From PALSA-1004 sp947474275 (GTDB taxonomy: Bacteria > Pseudomonadota > Gammaproteobacteria > Burkholderiales > SG8-41), in the NCBI GenBank assembly GCA_947474275.1, contig CANJHY010000026.1, forward strand, positions 1-34,469: a stretch of DNA of 34,469 nt. The letters run 5' to 3'. Shown piece after piece: positions 1-8,145 of the stretch. The notes beneath the pieces are model-generated. The model was given only the letters and a program-made list of their open reading frames with translations, ran no database searches and was not told the DNA's origin. The position numbers were made by a program, and so were the translations under genes. Positions within the stretch are counted from its first letter, which is position 1. Every line of letters starts with the position of its first letter.

Positions 1-260
1 ACGCGGCCAAAACGCTGCTGTTGGGAAACAACGATATTGTGTATGGGCGTGACGTCAGCGAGCGCTTGCCACGCACCGAGCCGCTCCATGACCAGGCGGC
101 TGCCATGCGACAGCGCGATGACCCGCGCGTCTTCGACCGCAGCGTCGCGCGGCCGTGCTTCGAGCAGGGCTATGCGGTGGCCGCTGTCGCGCAAACCCAG
201 CGCCAGCGCGGCGCCGACCGGACCACCGCCGGCAATGACGATGTCGTAGTCGTCAGCCAT
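1..260 (-). CDS. ubiH: UbiH-type FAD-dependent ubiquinone biosynthesis hydroxylase (partial, N-terminus only)
   Basis: The first 86 residues can be read on the minus strand from an ATG at 258-260, and the gene runs off the left edge. The protein opens with MADDYDIVIAGGGPVGAALA, the FAD-binding GxGxxG-type fold of the UbiH/UbiF/VisC flavin monooxygenases. A second family landmark follows at about residues 50-68 (RVIALSHGSRLVMERLGAW). These enzymes add hydroxyl groups to the polyprenylated ring during ubiquinone synthesis at the inner membrane. The gene starts 20 bp after pepP; a pepP-ubiH pair is a well-known proteobacterial arrangement and is why I prefer UbiH over UbiF or UbiI. The substrate-determining C-terminal part is missing, so the position hydroxylated cannot be settled here. 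Confidence 0.85.
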   Translation of the reverse strand, partial: MADDYDIVIAGGGPVGAALALGLRDSGHRIALLEARPRDAAVEDARVIALSHGSRLVMERLGAWQALADVTPIHNIVVSQQQRFGR

Positions 261-280
261 GCATCAAGGCATCATTACCG

Positions 281-1603
281 TCAGCCACGCATCCATGCTT
301 CGATGTCGGCGACCGTTTTGGGCGCCGCCAGCGTCAGCACTTCGTTGCCCTTCGCAGTGACCGCCACGTCATCCTCGATGCGGATACCGATATTGGCGAA
401 ATGAGCGGGGACGCCTGCGCCAGGACGTATATAGCATCCGGGCTCCACGGTCAGCACCATACCGGGTTCGAGTTTGCGCCATGCGCCATCGCGCTTGTAG
501 TCGCCCGCGTCATGCACGTCGAGACCCAGCCAGTGTCCCGTGCGGTGCATGTAGAACTGCCGGTAATCGCCGCTTTCTATCACCTTGTCGACGCTGCCCT
601 TACACAGGCCGAACTCGATCAGCCCCTGCGCCAGCACGCGCACTGCCACGTCGTGCGGTGCGTTCCATGACGCTCCCGGCACGACCTCGGCTATCGCCGC
701 CGCCTGCGCTGCCAGCACCAGTTGATAGATATCGCGCTGTGCCGCGCTGAACTTGCCATTGACGGGAAAAGTGCGGGTGATGTCGGACGCATACCCGTCG
801 AGTTCGCAGCCGGCGTCGATCAACAGCAGCTCCCCGGAGTTGAGCCGTGCATCGTTTTGCACGTAATGCAGCACGCAGGCATTCGCGCCGCCGGCCACGA
901 TCGACGTATAGGCCGGCGCCTGCGCGCCGCCGTGGCGAAATTCGTGCAGCAACTCGGCTTCGATTTCGTATTCGGCGCGGCCCGGCGCCGCCGCGCGCAT
1001 CGCGCGTTTGTGCGCGCTAGTCGAGATCTGCGCGGCGCGGCGCATGACATCCAGTTCGTGCGCATCCTTGACCAGCCGCATGTCGTCGAGCACGGTGCGC
1101 ACGTCGGAAATCGCGGCGGGCGCGGCCACACCATTGCGCACCTGGGCACGCACCGCGTTAAGCCAACCCAGCACCCGCGCATCCCACGGCTCGTCGCTGC
1201 CGAGGTGACAGCACAGCTGCGGCTGATTGGCCAGCAGATCCGGCATGCGCGTATCGAGCTCGCCTACCGGATGGCTTTCGTCGAAGCCGAATACCTCGCG
1301 CGCTTGCTGCGGACCGTACCGAAATCCATCCCAGATTTCGCGCTCGACATCCTTGTCGCGGCAAAACAGCACACTCTTCGGCTGGTCTCCCGCGATTACC
1401 ACCAGCACGGCCTCGGGCTCGATAAAACCGGTCAGATAATAAAAATAGCTGTCGTAGCGGTAGGGATAATGCGAATCGCGGTTGCGCGCGCGTTCTGGCG
1501 CCGTCGGGATGATGGCAATACCGCGCTTGATGCGCGCGGCAAGACGCGCGCGCCGTTCGGCGTAAACCGGCGCCATGCGCGCAATAATGGGGAGGTCGGT
1601 CAT
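281..1603 (-). CDS. pepP: Xaa-Pro aminopeptidase (aminopeptidase P)
   Basis: This cytosolic metallopeptidase removes the N-terminal residue of peptides with proline in second position. The protein is 440 residues from the chosen ATG (MTDLPIIARM), almost the same as E. coli PepP (441). The N-terminal AMP_N domain covers about residues 10-140 and the pita-bread M24 catalytic domain about 180-430. All five metal ligands expected for a dinuclear site can be placed: Asp263 (LLLIDAG), Asp274 (YASDITRTFP), His357 (HRTGHWLGLDVHD), Glu387 (LTVEPG) and Glu410 (NIGIRIEDD). An upstream in-frame ATG at 1693 would add 30 low-complexity residues and overlap murU, so I reject it. The chosen start lies 31 bp after the murU stop, consistent with one minus-strand operon amgK-murU-pepP-ubiH. 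Confidence 0.95.
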   Translation of the reverse strand: MTDLPIIARMAPVYAERRARLAARIKRGIAIIPTAPERARNRDSHYPYRYDSYFYYLTGFIEPEAVLVVIAGDQPKSVLFCRDKDVEREIWDGFRYGPQQAREVFGFDESHPVGELDTRMPDLLANQPQLCCHLGSDEPWDARVLGWLNAVRAQVRNGVAAPAAISDVRTVLDDMRLVKDAHELDVMRRAAQISTSAHKRAMRAAAPGRAEYEIEAELLHEFRHGGAQAPAYTSIVAGGANACVLHYVQNDARLNSGELLLIDAGCELDGYASDITRTFPVNGKFSAAQRDIYQLVLAAQAAAIAEVVPGASWNAPHDVAVRVLAQGLIEFGLCKGSVDKVIESGDYRQFYMHRTGHWLGLDVHDAGDYKRDGAWRKLEPGMVLTVEPGCYIRPGAGVPAHFANIGIRIEDDVAVTAKGNEVLTLAAPKTVADIEAWMRG

Positions 1604-1634
1604 GCGGGAATTATACGCCGCGCCGCCCCGCGCC

Positions 1635-2315
1635 CTACCGCGTAGCGAGTTCGCGTTCGAGTTGGGCGAGGCGCTCCGGCGTGCCGATATCACGCCAGCG
1701 TCCGCAGTAATGTTCGCCGCTCACTTTTTGCGCTGCGATCGCTGCGCGCAGCAGCGGCGCGAGCGGGGCCTTGGCGCCACGGGGAATTGTACCGAACATG
1801 GCGGGACAGTAGGCGGCGATGCCGCTGAAAGTGAGGCGCGCGCCGTCGACAGCAACGCGCCCGTCGTGCAAAGCAAAGTCACCCGCTGCGTGATGTTCGG
1901 GGTTGGCTACCAGCACCAGGTGCGCCCAGAGATCTTGCTGCCCAATGCGTCCCACCGCGCCAGCCAGGCGCGTGTAATCAAAATCGCTGTAAACGTCCGC
2001 ATTCACCACTGCGAATGGCGCATCGCCCAGCAGCGGCAGTGCCTGCGCGATGCCGCCGGCGGTCTCGAGCGCCTCGGTTTCGCGCGAATAGGCGATGTCG
2101 ACGCCGAAGCGCGCGCCAGTGCCGAGCGCCGCTTCGATCATCGCGCCCAGATGCGCGTGGTTGATGACGATCCCGATAAACCCCGCCGCCGCCAGTTTTT
2201 CGATATGCCGGACGATCAGCGGTTTGCCGCCCACCACCAGCAAGGACTTGGGAGTTTTGTCGGTGAGCGGACGCATGCGCTCGCCGCGTCCGGCGGCGAG
2301 GATCATGGCCTTCAA
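1635..2315 (-). CDS. murU: N-acetylmuramate alpha-1-phosphate uridylyltransferase
   Basis: MurU joins UTP to MurNAc-alpha-1-P to make UDP-MurNAc in the cell-wall recycling route that bypasses de novo MurA/MurB and so the fosfomycin target. The nucleotidyltransferase signature LAAGRGERMRPLTDKTPKSL stands at about residues 6-25, with a later NADVYSDF acidic motif for metal and nucleotide binding. From the TTG at 2313-2315 it is 226 residues (MKAMILAAG...), the N-terminus I expect for the family. The alternative ATG at 2304-2306 would lose three residues. The TTG overlaps the amgK stop as TTGA, a coupling arrangement that supports the non-ATG start. The pairing with amgK is the strongest evidence for MurU rather than a generic sugar-phosphate nucleotidyltransferase. 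Confidence 0.9.
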   Translation of the reverse strand: MKAMILAAGRGERMRPLTDKTPKSLLVVGGKPLIVRHIEKLAAAGFIGIVINHAHLGAMIEAALGTGARFGVDIAYSRETEALETAGGIAQALPLLGDAPFAVVNADVYSDFDYTRLAGAVGRIGQQDLWAHLVLVANPEHHAAGDFALHDGRVAVDGARLTFSGIAAYCPAMFGTIPRGAKAPLAPLLRAAIAAQKVSGEHYCGRWRDIGTPERLAQLERELATR

Positions 2316-3316
2316 AACGTGTAGCCCGCGCCCGCTGCTGCACGGCCTTCGATTTCGTCCAGCAGCTTGAGCAGCGGTTTCAGTGCAGCGTAACGCACAG
2401 CAACCGCGCGCACGTAACCGATGAAGCGCGGCGTATCGGCAAGATAGCTGCTTTTGCCGTCGCGGTAATTGAGCCGCGCGAAAATTCCCAGCACCTTGAG
2501 ATGGCGCTGCAGGCCCATCCATTCGAAGTCGCGGTAAAACTCGCCGAAGTCGGCAGTGACCGGCAGGCGGGCGCGCTTCGCTTTTTCCCAATAGCGCGCC
2601 GTCCAGTCGAGCACGCGTTCCTCATCCCAACTCACGAACGCATCCTTGAACAGCGAAGCTACGTCATAGGTGATGGGGCCGTAAACCGCATCCTGGAAAT
2701 CGAGCACGCCCGGATTGGGCTCGCACACCATCAGGTTACGCGGCATATAGTCGCGATGCACATAGACCGCCGGCTGCGCAAGATTGCTTTTGAGAATGAG
2801 GGCGAAGACCTGCGCCAGCGCGTCGTTCTGCGCCGCGTTGAGCGTGACCGCACGATGGCGCCCTATGTACCATTCGGGGAAGAGCGCGAGTTCGCGCGTG
2901 AGCAGTGCTTCATCGTACGGCCGCAGCACGCCGGGTTTGCTCGCCAGCTGCCAGCGCAGCAGCGCGTCTATCGCATCGCGAAACAGCGCGTCTGCGGTCT
3001 CGCCGTTGAGCGCCTGCAGATAACCCGCGGTGCCCAGATCGGACAGGAGCAGAAAGCCGCGCTCGAAATCCGCGGCGATCACGCGCGGCACGTTGAGGCC
3101 GGCCTCCTCCATCAGGCGCGCGATACGCACAAAGGGGCGGCAATCCTCATGCGCGGGCGGCGCATCCATCACGATTAACGATGCACCCGCGGTAGTGACG
3201 CGGAAATAACGCCGGAAACTCGCGTCGGCGGAAGCCGCTTCCAGCGCCAGCGGCGGCGCGTTCAACTGAGTTTCAATCCAGCGCTTTAATTCGTTCAGTC
3301 GGTCCACGCCGCGCAT
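2312..3316 (-). CDS. amgK: N-acetylmuramate/N-acetylglucosamine anomeric kinase
   Basis: AmgK phosphorylates MurNAc (and GlcNAc) at the anomeric carbon, giving the alpha-1-phosphate that MurU uses. The 334-residue protein belongs to the aminoglycoside phosphotransferase fold. The Brenner-like catalytic motif HRDYMPRNLMV lies at about 187-197 (Asp189 catalytic, Asn194 metal), followed by the metal-binding Asp206 in VLDFQDAVYGP. An ATP-binding beta-hairpin can be read around residues 30-50 (ASFRRYFRV...LIVMDAPP). The ATG at 3314-3316 has an AGG just upstream. The gene is divergent from lptD, as in Pseudomonas, where the same two genes sit beside lptD. Older annotations would call it a generic phosphotransferase. 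Confidence 0.9.
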   Translation of the reverse strand: MRGVDRLNELKRWIETQLNAPPLALEAASADASFRRYFRVTTAGASLIVMDAPPAHEDCRPFVRIARLMEEAGLNVPRVIAADFERGFLLLSDLGTAGYLQALNGETADALFRDAIDALLRWQLASKPGVLRPYDEALLTRELALFPEWYIGRHRAVTLNAAQNDALAQVFALILKSNLAQPAVYVHRDYMPRNLMVCEPNPGVLDFQDAVYGPITYDVASLFKDAFVSWDEERVLDWTARYWEKAKRARLPVTADFGEFYRDFEWMGLQRHLKVLGIFARLNYRDGKSSYLADTPRFIGYVRAVAVRYAALKPLLKLLDEIEGRAAAGAGYTF

Positions 3317-3361
3317 TGCCTAATTCGGGAAAGTGTGCGATTTTATCACTCCCTTCCTTTG
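3317..3361. promoter_or_regulatory. Divergent amgK / lptD control region
   Basis: Only about 45-55 bp separate the two divergent genes, so their promoters must overlap or lie inside each other's 5' ends. On the minus strand TAAAAT (about 3341-3346), with TCAGCA 17 bp upstream, is a candidate -10/-35 for amgK. On the plus strand TTGCCT (3316-3321) with a TTTTAT -10 at 3341-3346 is a weak candidate for lptD. The two -10 candidates are on opposite strands of the same AT-rich hexamer. This is motif matching by eye only. Confidence 0.3.
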
Positions 3362-5695
3362 ATGCTGATAATGAGCGTTTTTCGCCCCAAACCGATTGTG
3401 CTGTTGCTGCTTTGCGCATGGGATTGCGCCATGGCCGCCGACGACAGCGCGCTCGGCTTGAAGCCCGACGGCAGCGGACTGCAGTTGAAGCTGCAGCCCG
3501 CTTACATCCGCATTCCGCCGACCAATCGCGACGCGGTGCCGATATTTTTCGACGCCGACAACATCCAGGGCCACCACGAAGGCGAACTCGAAGCGGAAGG
3601 CACCGTGCGCCTGCGCAAGCGCGGCAAAGCGGTCTACGCGGACTGGCTGCGTTTCGACAAGCAAGACAATGAACTGCACGCGCGCGGCAGCGTGCGCCTC
3701 GAGCAGCGCGGCGACACCATCGACGGCACCGAGCTCAAATACAATCTGGATACCGAGCGCGGCGCCATGGACAAGCCCAAGTACAGCGTGCAGGTCAACG
3801 CCACCAAGGGCCGTGGCGAAGGCGAGAAGCTGGTGTTCGAAGGCGAGAACAAGTACCGCATGCTCGGCGGCAACTACACCTCGTGCGAAGTCGGCAATGA
3901 CGACTGGTTCCTGCGCGCCAAGGATCTCGAAATCGACAAAACGCGCCAAATCGGCACCGCGCGCAACGCCAGTGTCGAATTTCTCGGCGTACCCTTCCTG
4001 TATTCGCCGTACCTGAGTTTTTCGCTTGATCGCCAACGCAAATCGGGCTTCCTGTCGCCGACCTTCGGCGCCACCGGCAATTCGGGCACCGAATTCTCTA
4101 TCCCTTATTACTGGAACATCGCGCCCAATCGCGATGCCACGTTCACGCCGCGGGTCATGTCCAAACGCGGCGCCATGCTGAGCAGCGAGTTTCGCTATCT
4201 GGATTCCGCGTATAGCGGCGAGTTCCGCTACGAAGTGCTGCCTACCGACCGCGTCAAGGACGGCGCGAGCCGGTTTGCGACTTCAGTGCGGCACGCGCAG
4301 AATCTGGGCGGCGGCTGGAACGCCAACGTGAATGTGGAGAAAGTTTCCGACAGCACTTACTTTACCGACCTGTCGACGCAGATTGCGGCAACATCCCAAG
4401 TCGTGCTGCCCCGCCAGGGCGTGCTGGCCAAGACCGGCAACTGGTGGAACGACGGCACCTTCGGCTTTTCGGCGGCCGTGCAGCGCTGGCAAACCCTGCA
4501 GACCGATCCGTTGAATCCCGTAATACAACCGTATAACCGCAGCGCGCTGACGCTGAACGCGACCAAGCAGAACCTGGGGCCGGCGGATTTCGATTTCTCC
4601 AGCAGCTTCACCGAGTTCACGCACCCGACGCTGGTCAACGGCAAGCGCGCCGTCGCCTATCCGAGTATCAGCGCGCCGCTGCAATCGTCATATGCCTACC
4701 TGACGCCGAAAATCGGCATGCACGTCACCCGCTACGACTTCGACCAGACCAACGCGACGGTCAGCGACCAATCGCGGGCCGTGCCGATCAGCTCCATCGA
4801 TACCGGCCTGCTGTTCGAGCGCAACATGACTCTGTCAGGGCAGAACATGCTGCAAACGCTCGAGCCCAAGCTCTATTACGTTTACATTCCAACGCACAAT
4901 CAGAATCAGCTGCCGAATTTCGACAGCGGACTGCAAACGGTCAATTTCGCTACGCTGTTTTCGGAAAACCAGTTCAGCGGCAGCGACCGCATCAACGACG
5001 CCAATCAGGTCACGACCGGCATGACCTCGCGGCTGCTGCAGGAAAACGGCGTCGAGCGGCTGCGCGTCGGCCTCGTCGAGCGGTTTTATTTCAAGAGCCA
5101 GGAAGTCAAGCTGCCCGGCATCGCGGCACGCAACGATAACCGTTCCGACCTGCTCGCCACGCTGGGCGGCACCATAGTGCCGCACTGGACGGCCGAGTTG
5201 GGCTGGCAGTACACGACCACCGCGTCGCAGACACAACGCGCCAATGCAAACGTGCGCTACGAACCGGAGCCGGGCAAGGTCGTCAATGTCGCCTACCGCT
5301 ATACCAATGGCGCGCTGACGACGGCATCCGGCACGACCACGTCCACCAACCCCTCGAACACCTTGCGCCAGGTCGATCTGTCCAGCCAATGGCCGCTGAC
5401 CCGCCGCCTGAGTGCGGTTGCGCGATGGAATTACTCGATAGCGGACAGCCGGCTGCTCGAAGGGCTAGTCGGCCTTGAATACGATGGCGGATGCTGGGCG
5501 TTCCGCGTCGTCACCCACAGTTTTGCCACGACGGCCACGACGACCGTCAATTCTTTTTTTATGCAGCTTGAATTGAACGGCGTATCCAAAATCGGCTCTA
5601 ACCCGCTGGATCTGTTGCGCCGGAACATCGGCGGCTACTCTCGGGCGGCGGCACCTTCGGTGCATCCCGGCGACGACGTTTTTCCGCCGCGCTAA
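3362..5695 (+). CDS. lptD: LPS-assembly protein LptD (outer-membrane LPS translocon)
   Basis: LptD is the outer-membrane beta-barrel that, plugged by lipoprotein LptE, inserts lipopolysaccharide into the outer leaflet. The protein has a basic, hydrophobic signal peptide (RPKPIVLLLLCAWDCAMA, cleavage likely at AMA/AD), an OstA jellyroll domain in the first quarter (DADNIQGHHEGELEAEGTV...), and a long barrel rich in alternating aromatic strands. Length (777 aa from this ATG) is close to E. coli's 784. The start is uncertain: GTG 3335, ATG 3362 and ATG 3371 are all in frame and none has a good Shine-Dalgarno sequence. Outside the signal peptide I see only two cysteines, Cys175 (NYTSCEVG) and Cys711 (YDGGCWAF), against four in E. 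coli. They match the conserved interdomain disulfide pair. It heads a run with surA, its own folding chaperone. Confidence 0.95.
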   Translation: MLIMSVFRPKPIVLLLLCAWDCAMAADDSALGLKPDGSGLQLKLQPAYIRIPPTNRDAVPIFFDADNIQGHHEGELEAEGTVRLRKRGKAVYADWLRFDKQDNELHARGSVRLEQRGDTIDGTELKYNLDTERGAMDKPKYSVQVNATKGRGEGEKLVFEGENKYRMLGGNYTSCEVGNDDWFLRAKDLEIDKTRQIGTARNASVEFLGVPFLYSPYLSFSLDRQRKSGFLSPTFGATGNSGTEFSIPYYWNIAPNRDATFTPRVMSKRGAMLSSEFRYLDSAYSGEFRYEVLPTDRVKDGASRFATSVRHAQNLGGGWNANVNVEKVSDSTYFTDLSTQIAATSQVVLPRQGVLAKTGNWWNDGTFGFSAAVQRWQTLQTDPLNPVIQPYNRSALTLNATKQNLGPADFDFSSSFTEFTHPTLVNGKRAVAYPSISAPLQSSYAYLTPKIGMHVTRYDFDQTNATVSDQSRAVPISSIDTGLLFERNMTLSGQNMLQTLEPKLYYVYIPTHNQNQLPNFDSGLQTVNFATLFSENQFSGSDRINDANQVTTGMTSRLLQENGVERLRVGLVERFYFKSQEVKLPGIAARNDNRSDLLATLGGTIVPHWTAELGWQYTTTASQTQRANANVRYEPEPGKVVNVAYRYTNGALTTASGTTTSTNPSNTLRQVDLSSQWPLTRRLSAVARWNYSIADSRLLEGLVGLEYDGGCWAFRVVTHSFATTATTTVNSFFMQLELNGVSKIGSNPLDLLRRNIGGYSRAAAPSVHPGDDVFPPR

Positions 5696-5716
5696 CTCGC
5701 ACGGAGCAAGTCTGAT

Positions 5717-7027
5717 ATGAAAAATTTCCATATTTTCGGCATCGCTATCGCGGCATTCATGTTGTCCGGCACGCCGGCCGGCGCGCAACCGGCATCCGGG
5801 CGCATCGTCCTGCTCGACCGCATCGTGGCGGTGGTCAATGAAGACGTGATCACGCGCCGTGATCTCGACGACCGGCTCAAAGTCGTGTCGGCGCAGCTGC
5901 GCCAGCAGGGCACGCCGCTACCGGGCACCGACGTCCTCGAAAAGCAGGTGCTCGAGCGTATGATATACATGCTCGTACAAATACAGTTCGCCAGGGAAAC
6001 CGGTCTCAGGGTCGACGACGGTCAGCTGGACAAAGCGCTGTTGCGCATTGCGGAAGACAATAAGATCTCGCTCGCGCAAATGCGTGCAACGATCGAGAAG
6101 GACGGTGGGCTCTTCGCCAAGTTCCGCGAGGACATCCGCGACGAAATCGTCCTGTCCCGCCTGCGCGAACGCGAGGTCGACAACAAGATCACGGTGGGCG
6201 ACAACGAAGTCGACAACCTGCTCGGCTCGCTGCAGCTGCAGGACGGCAAGATAGAAGAATTCGATTTGTCGCACATTCTGATCCGCGTGCCCGAGCAGGT
6301 AAGCCCTGAGCAATTGCGCGATCGCCGCGCGCGCGCCGAGCAGGCGCTGGCGCAAATCAAAAGCGGCGCCGATTTCAGGCAGGTCGCGGCCAGTTTTTCC
6401 GAGGCACCCGACGCCGTGCAGGGCGGCGCGATGGGCTGGCGCGAGCTGGCGCGGCTGCCGACGATTTTTGCCGAAGCAGTCAAAGGCATGAAGTCCGGCG
6501 AATTGAGCGGCGTGCTGCGCAGTCCCAACGGGCTGCATATCGTGCGTCTGAATGAGCGGCGCGGCCAGGAATCGCAGGTGATCGTGTCGCAGACGCATCC
6601 GCGCCACATTTTGATCAAGACCAGCGAAGTGGTATCGGAGAACGAAGCGCGCGAGCGCCTGGTCAAGCTGAAGGAAAGGCTCGATAACGGCGTGGATTTT
6701 GCGGAACTCGCGCGCCTGCAATCCGAGGACGGCAGCGCGTCGCGCGGCGGCGACCTCGGCTGGCTGTCGCCCGGCGATACGGTGCCCGAATTCGAAAAAG
6801 CGATGGACGCCCTGAAATCCGGCCAAGTCAGCGGACCGGTGCGCTCGCCGTTCGGCTGGCATCTCATCCAGGTGCTCGAGCGCCGCAACCAGGACATGTC
6901 CAAGCAGCAGCAGCGCCTGCAGGCGCGCCAGTCGTTGCGCGCGCAAAAGTCCGACGAAGCTTACCAGGAGTGGTTGCGTCAGCTGCGCGACAAGGCATTC
7001 GTCGAATATCGACTAGAAGAAAAATAG
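5717..7027 (+). CDS. surA: Periplasmic chaperone / peptidyl-prolyl isomerase SurA
   Basis: SurA escorts unfolded outer-membrane proteins, LptD among them, across the periplasm to the BAM complex. The 436-residue protein has a signal peptide (MKNFHIFGIAIAAFMLSGTPAGA), an N-terminal chaperone domain (about 28-175), two parvulin PpiC domains (about 182-282 and 294-392) and a C-terminal helix that completes the chaperone core. Both parvulin repeats show the expected HILIR/HILIK strands and the G-L-H-I-V / G-W-H-L-I-Q ends. The ATG follows a GGAG-like site (cacGGAGcaag) and lies 21 bp after the lptD stop, so the two are likely co-transcribed. Confidence 0.96.
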   Translation: MKNFHIFGIAIAAFMLSGTPAGAQPASGRIVLLDRIVAVVNEDVITRRDLDDRLKVVSAQLRQQGTPLPGTDVLEKQVLERMIYMLVQIQFARETGLRVDDGQLDKALLRIAEDNKISLAQMRATIEKDGGLFAKFREDIRDEIVLSRLREREVDNKITVGDNEVDNLLGSLQLQDGKIEEFDLSHILIRVPEQVSPEQLRDRRARAEQALAQIKSGADFRQVAASFSEAPDAVQGGAMGWRELARLPTIFAEAVKGMKSGELSGVLRSPNGLHIVRLNERRGQESQVIVSQTHPRHILIKTSEVVSENEARERLVKLKERLDNGVDFAELARLQSEDGSASRGGDLGWLSPGDTVPEFEKAMDALKSGQVSGPVRSPFGWHLIQVLERRNQDMSKQQQRLQARQSLRAQKSDEAYQEWLRQLRDKAFVEYRLEEK

Positions 7028-7127
7028 CCTGCGCACGGCGCTTGCCCCACCGGATTAAAATACGGGCTCAATACGCTTACAGGGTTCGCCGCCGCGCGGC
7101 CCGGGCGAAAAACCGGGAACATCCATC

Positions 7128-8126
7128 ATTCATCCCCCAACTCACGAGACGCCCGTCATTGCCCTCACCGCGGGCGAGCCCGCCGGCATCGGGCCGGACT
7201 TGTGCGTGCTGCTCGCCCAGCAACCGCCAACGGAGAAACTCGTCGTCATTGCGAACGCCGGCATGCTCGAGCAGCGCGCCCGGCAACTGGGACTGGCGTG
7301 GCGCAGCCTGCCCTTCGACGGCGCGCGCAAATCGGCGTTCGTGCCGGGTGCAATGGAAGTGATCGACGTGCCGCTGGCGGCCGCGGTGATTGCCGGGCAG
7401 CTTGACCGCGCCAATTCGCGTGGCGTGCTGCAAACGCTCGAGGTCGCAATCGACGGCTGCATGAGCGGCCGCTTTGACGCCATGGTCACAGCACCCGTCC
7501 ACAAAGGCATCATTAATGATGCCGGCATTGCGTTTACCGGGCACACGGAATTTCTGGCGGCGCGCACGCACGCCCCGCATGTGGTCATGATGCTGGTCGG
7601 CGGCGGTTTGCGCGTTGCGCTCGCCACCACGCATTTTGCGGTGAAGGATATCGCGCAGCAGATCACCGCGAGCAGTCTCGAACAAACCCTGCGCGTGCTG
7701 CACCGCGACCTGATCACGCGTTTTGGCGTGGCCGCGCCGCGCATCGCGGTCGCCGGCCTCAATCCGCATGCCGGCGAATCGGGGCACCTCGGGCGCGAAG
7801 AAATCGACATCATCATTCCGGTCGTCGAGAGCCTGCGGCAGGAAGGCATGCAGCTGACCGGGCCGCTGCCCGCCGACACCTTGTTCAATCCGGAACGCCT
7901 GCGCAACTTCGATTGCGTGCTGGCGATGTACCACGACCAGGGGCTGCCAGTGCTGAAATACGCGAGTTTCGGCAGCGGCGTGAATGTCACGCTGGGCCTG
8001 CCGCTTATTCGCACCTCGGTCGATCACGGTACAGCACTCGATATCGCCGGCACCGGCAAGGCGGACGCGGGCAGTCTGCGCACGGCGATCGAACTCGCGG
8101 CCGCCCTCGCCCGCGGCCGCGCCTGA
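7128..8126 (+). CDS. pdxA: 4-hydroxythreonine-4-phosphate dehydrogenase, apparent non-AUG start
   Basis: PdxA oxidises 4-phosphohydroxythreonine in the DXP-dependent pathway to pyridoxal phosphate. The family hallmarks are clear: TAGEPAGIGPD near the N-terminus, PVHKGIINDAGIAFTGHTEF, LNPHAGESGHLGREEID and AMYHDQGLPVLKY, the last three supplying metal-binding histidines. The frame is open from the TAA at 7056, but it has no ATG, GTG or TTG until a TTG at 7200, which would delete the conserved GEPAGIGPD motif. I therefore place the start at ATT 7128 (ATC 7125 is equally possible); a GGGA at 7115-7118 lies at normal Shine-Dalgarno distance. This gives 332 residues, against 329 in E. coli. The family call is very secure and the start is inferred. 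Confidence 0.9.
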   Translation: MHPPTHETPVIALTAGEPAGIGPDLCVLLAQQPPTEKLVVIANAGMLEQRARQLGLAWRSLPFDGARKSAFVPGAMEVIDVPLAAAVIAGQLDRANSRGVLQTLEVAIDGCMSGRFDAMVTAPVHKGIINDAGIAFTGHTEFLAARTHAPHVVMMLVGGGLRVALATTHFAVKDIAQQITASSLEQTLRVLHRDLITRFGVAAPRIAVAGLNPHAGESGHLGREEIDIIIPVVESLRQEGMQLTGPLPADTLFNPERLRNFDCVLAMYHDQGLPVLKYASFGSGVNVTLGLPLIRTSVDHGTALDIAGTGKADAGSLRTAIELAAALARGRA

Positions 8127-8145
8127 CCGCCCGCAGCGCAGCAGC

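Noticed and set aside
722..1645. 307-codon plus-strand open frame opposite pepP
   Set aside because: Shadow of the GC-rich coding strand; Arg/His/Ala-rich translation without family features, while the minus strand encodes a complete aminopeptidase P.
5918..6946. 342-codon minus-strand open frame opposite surA
   Set aside because: Antisense shadow; no signal, domain or ribosome-binding site, and surA is complete.
7085..7108. TTCGCC...GGCGAA hairpin in the pdxA leader
   Set aside because: Short, GC-rich and bulged, with no T-tract; such pairings arise easily in this base composition.
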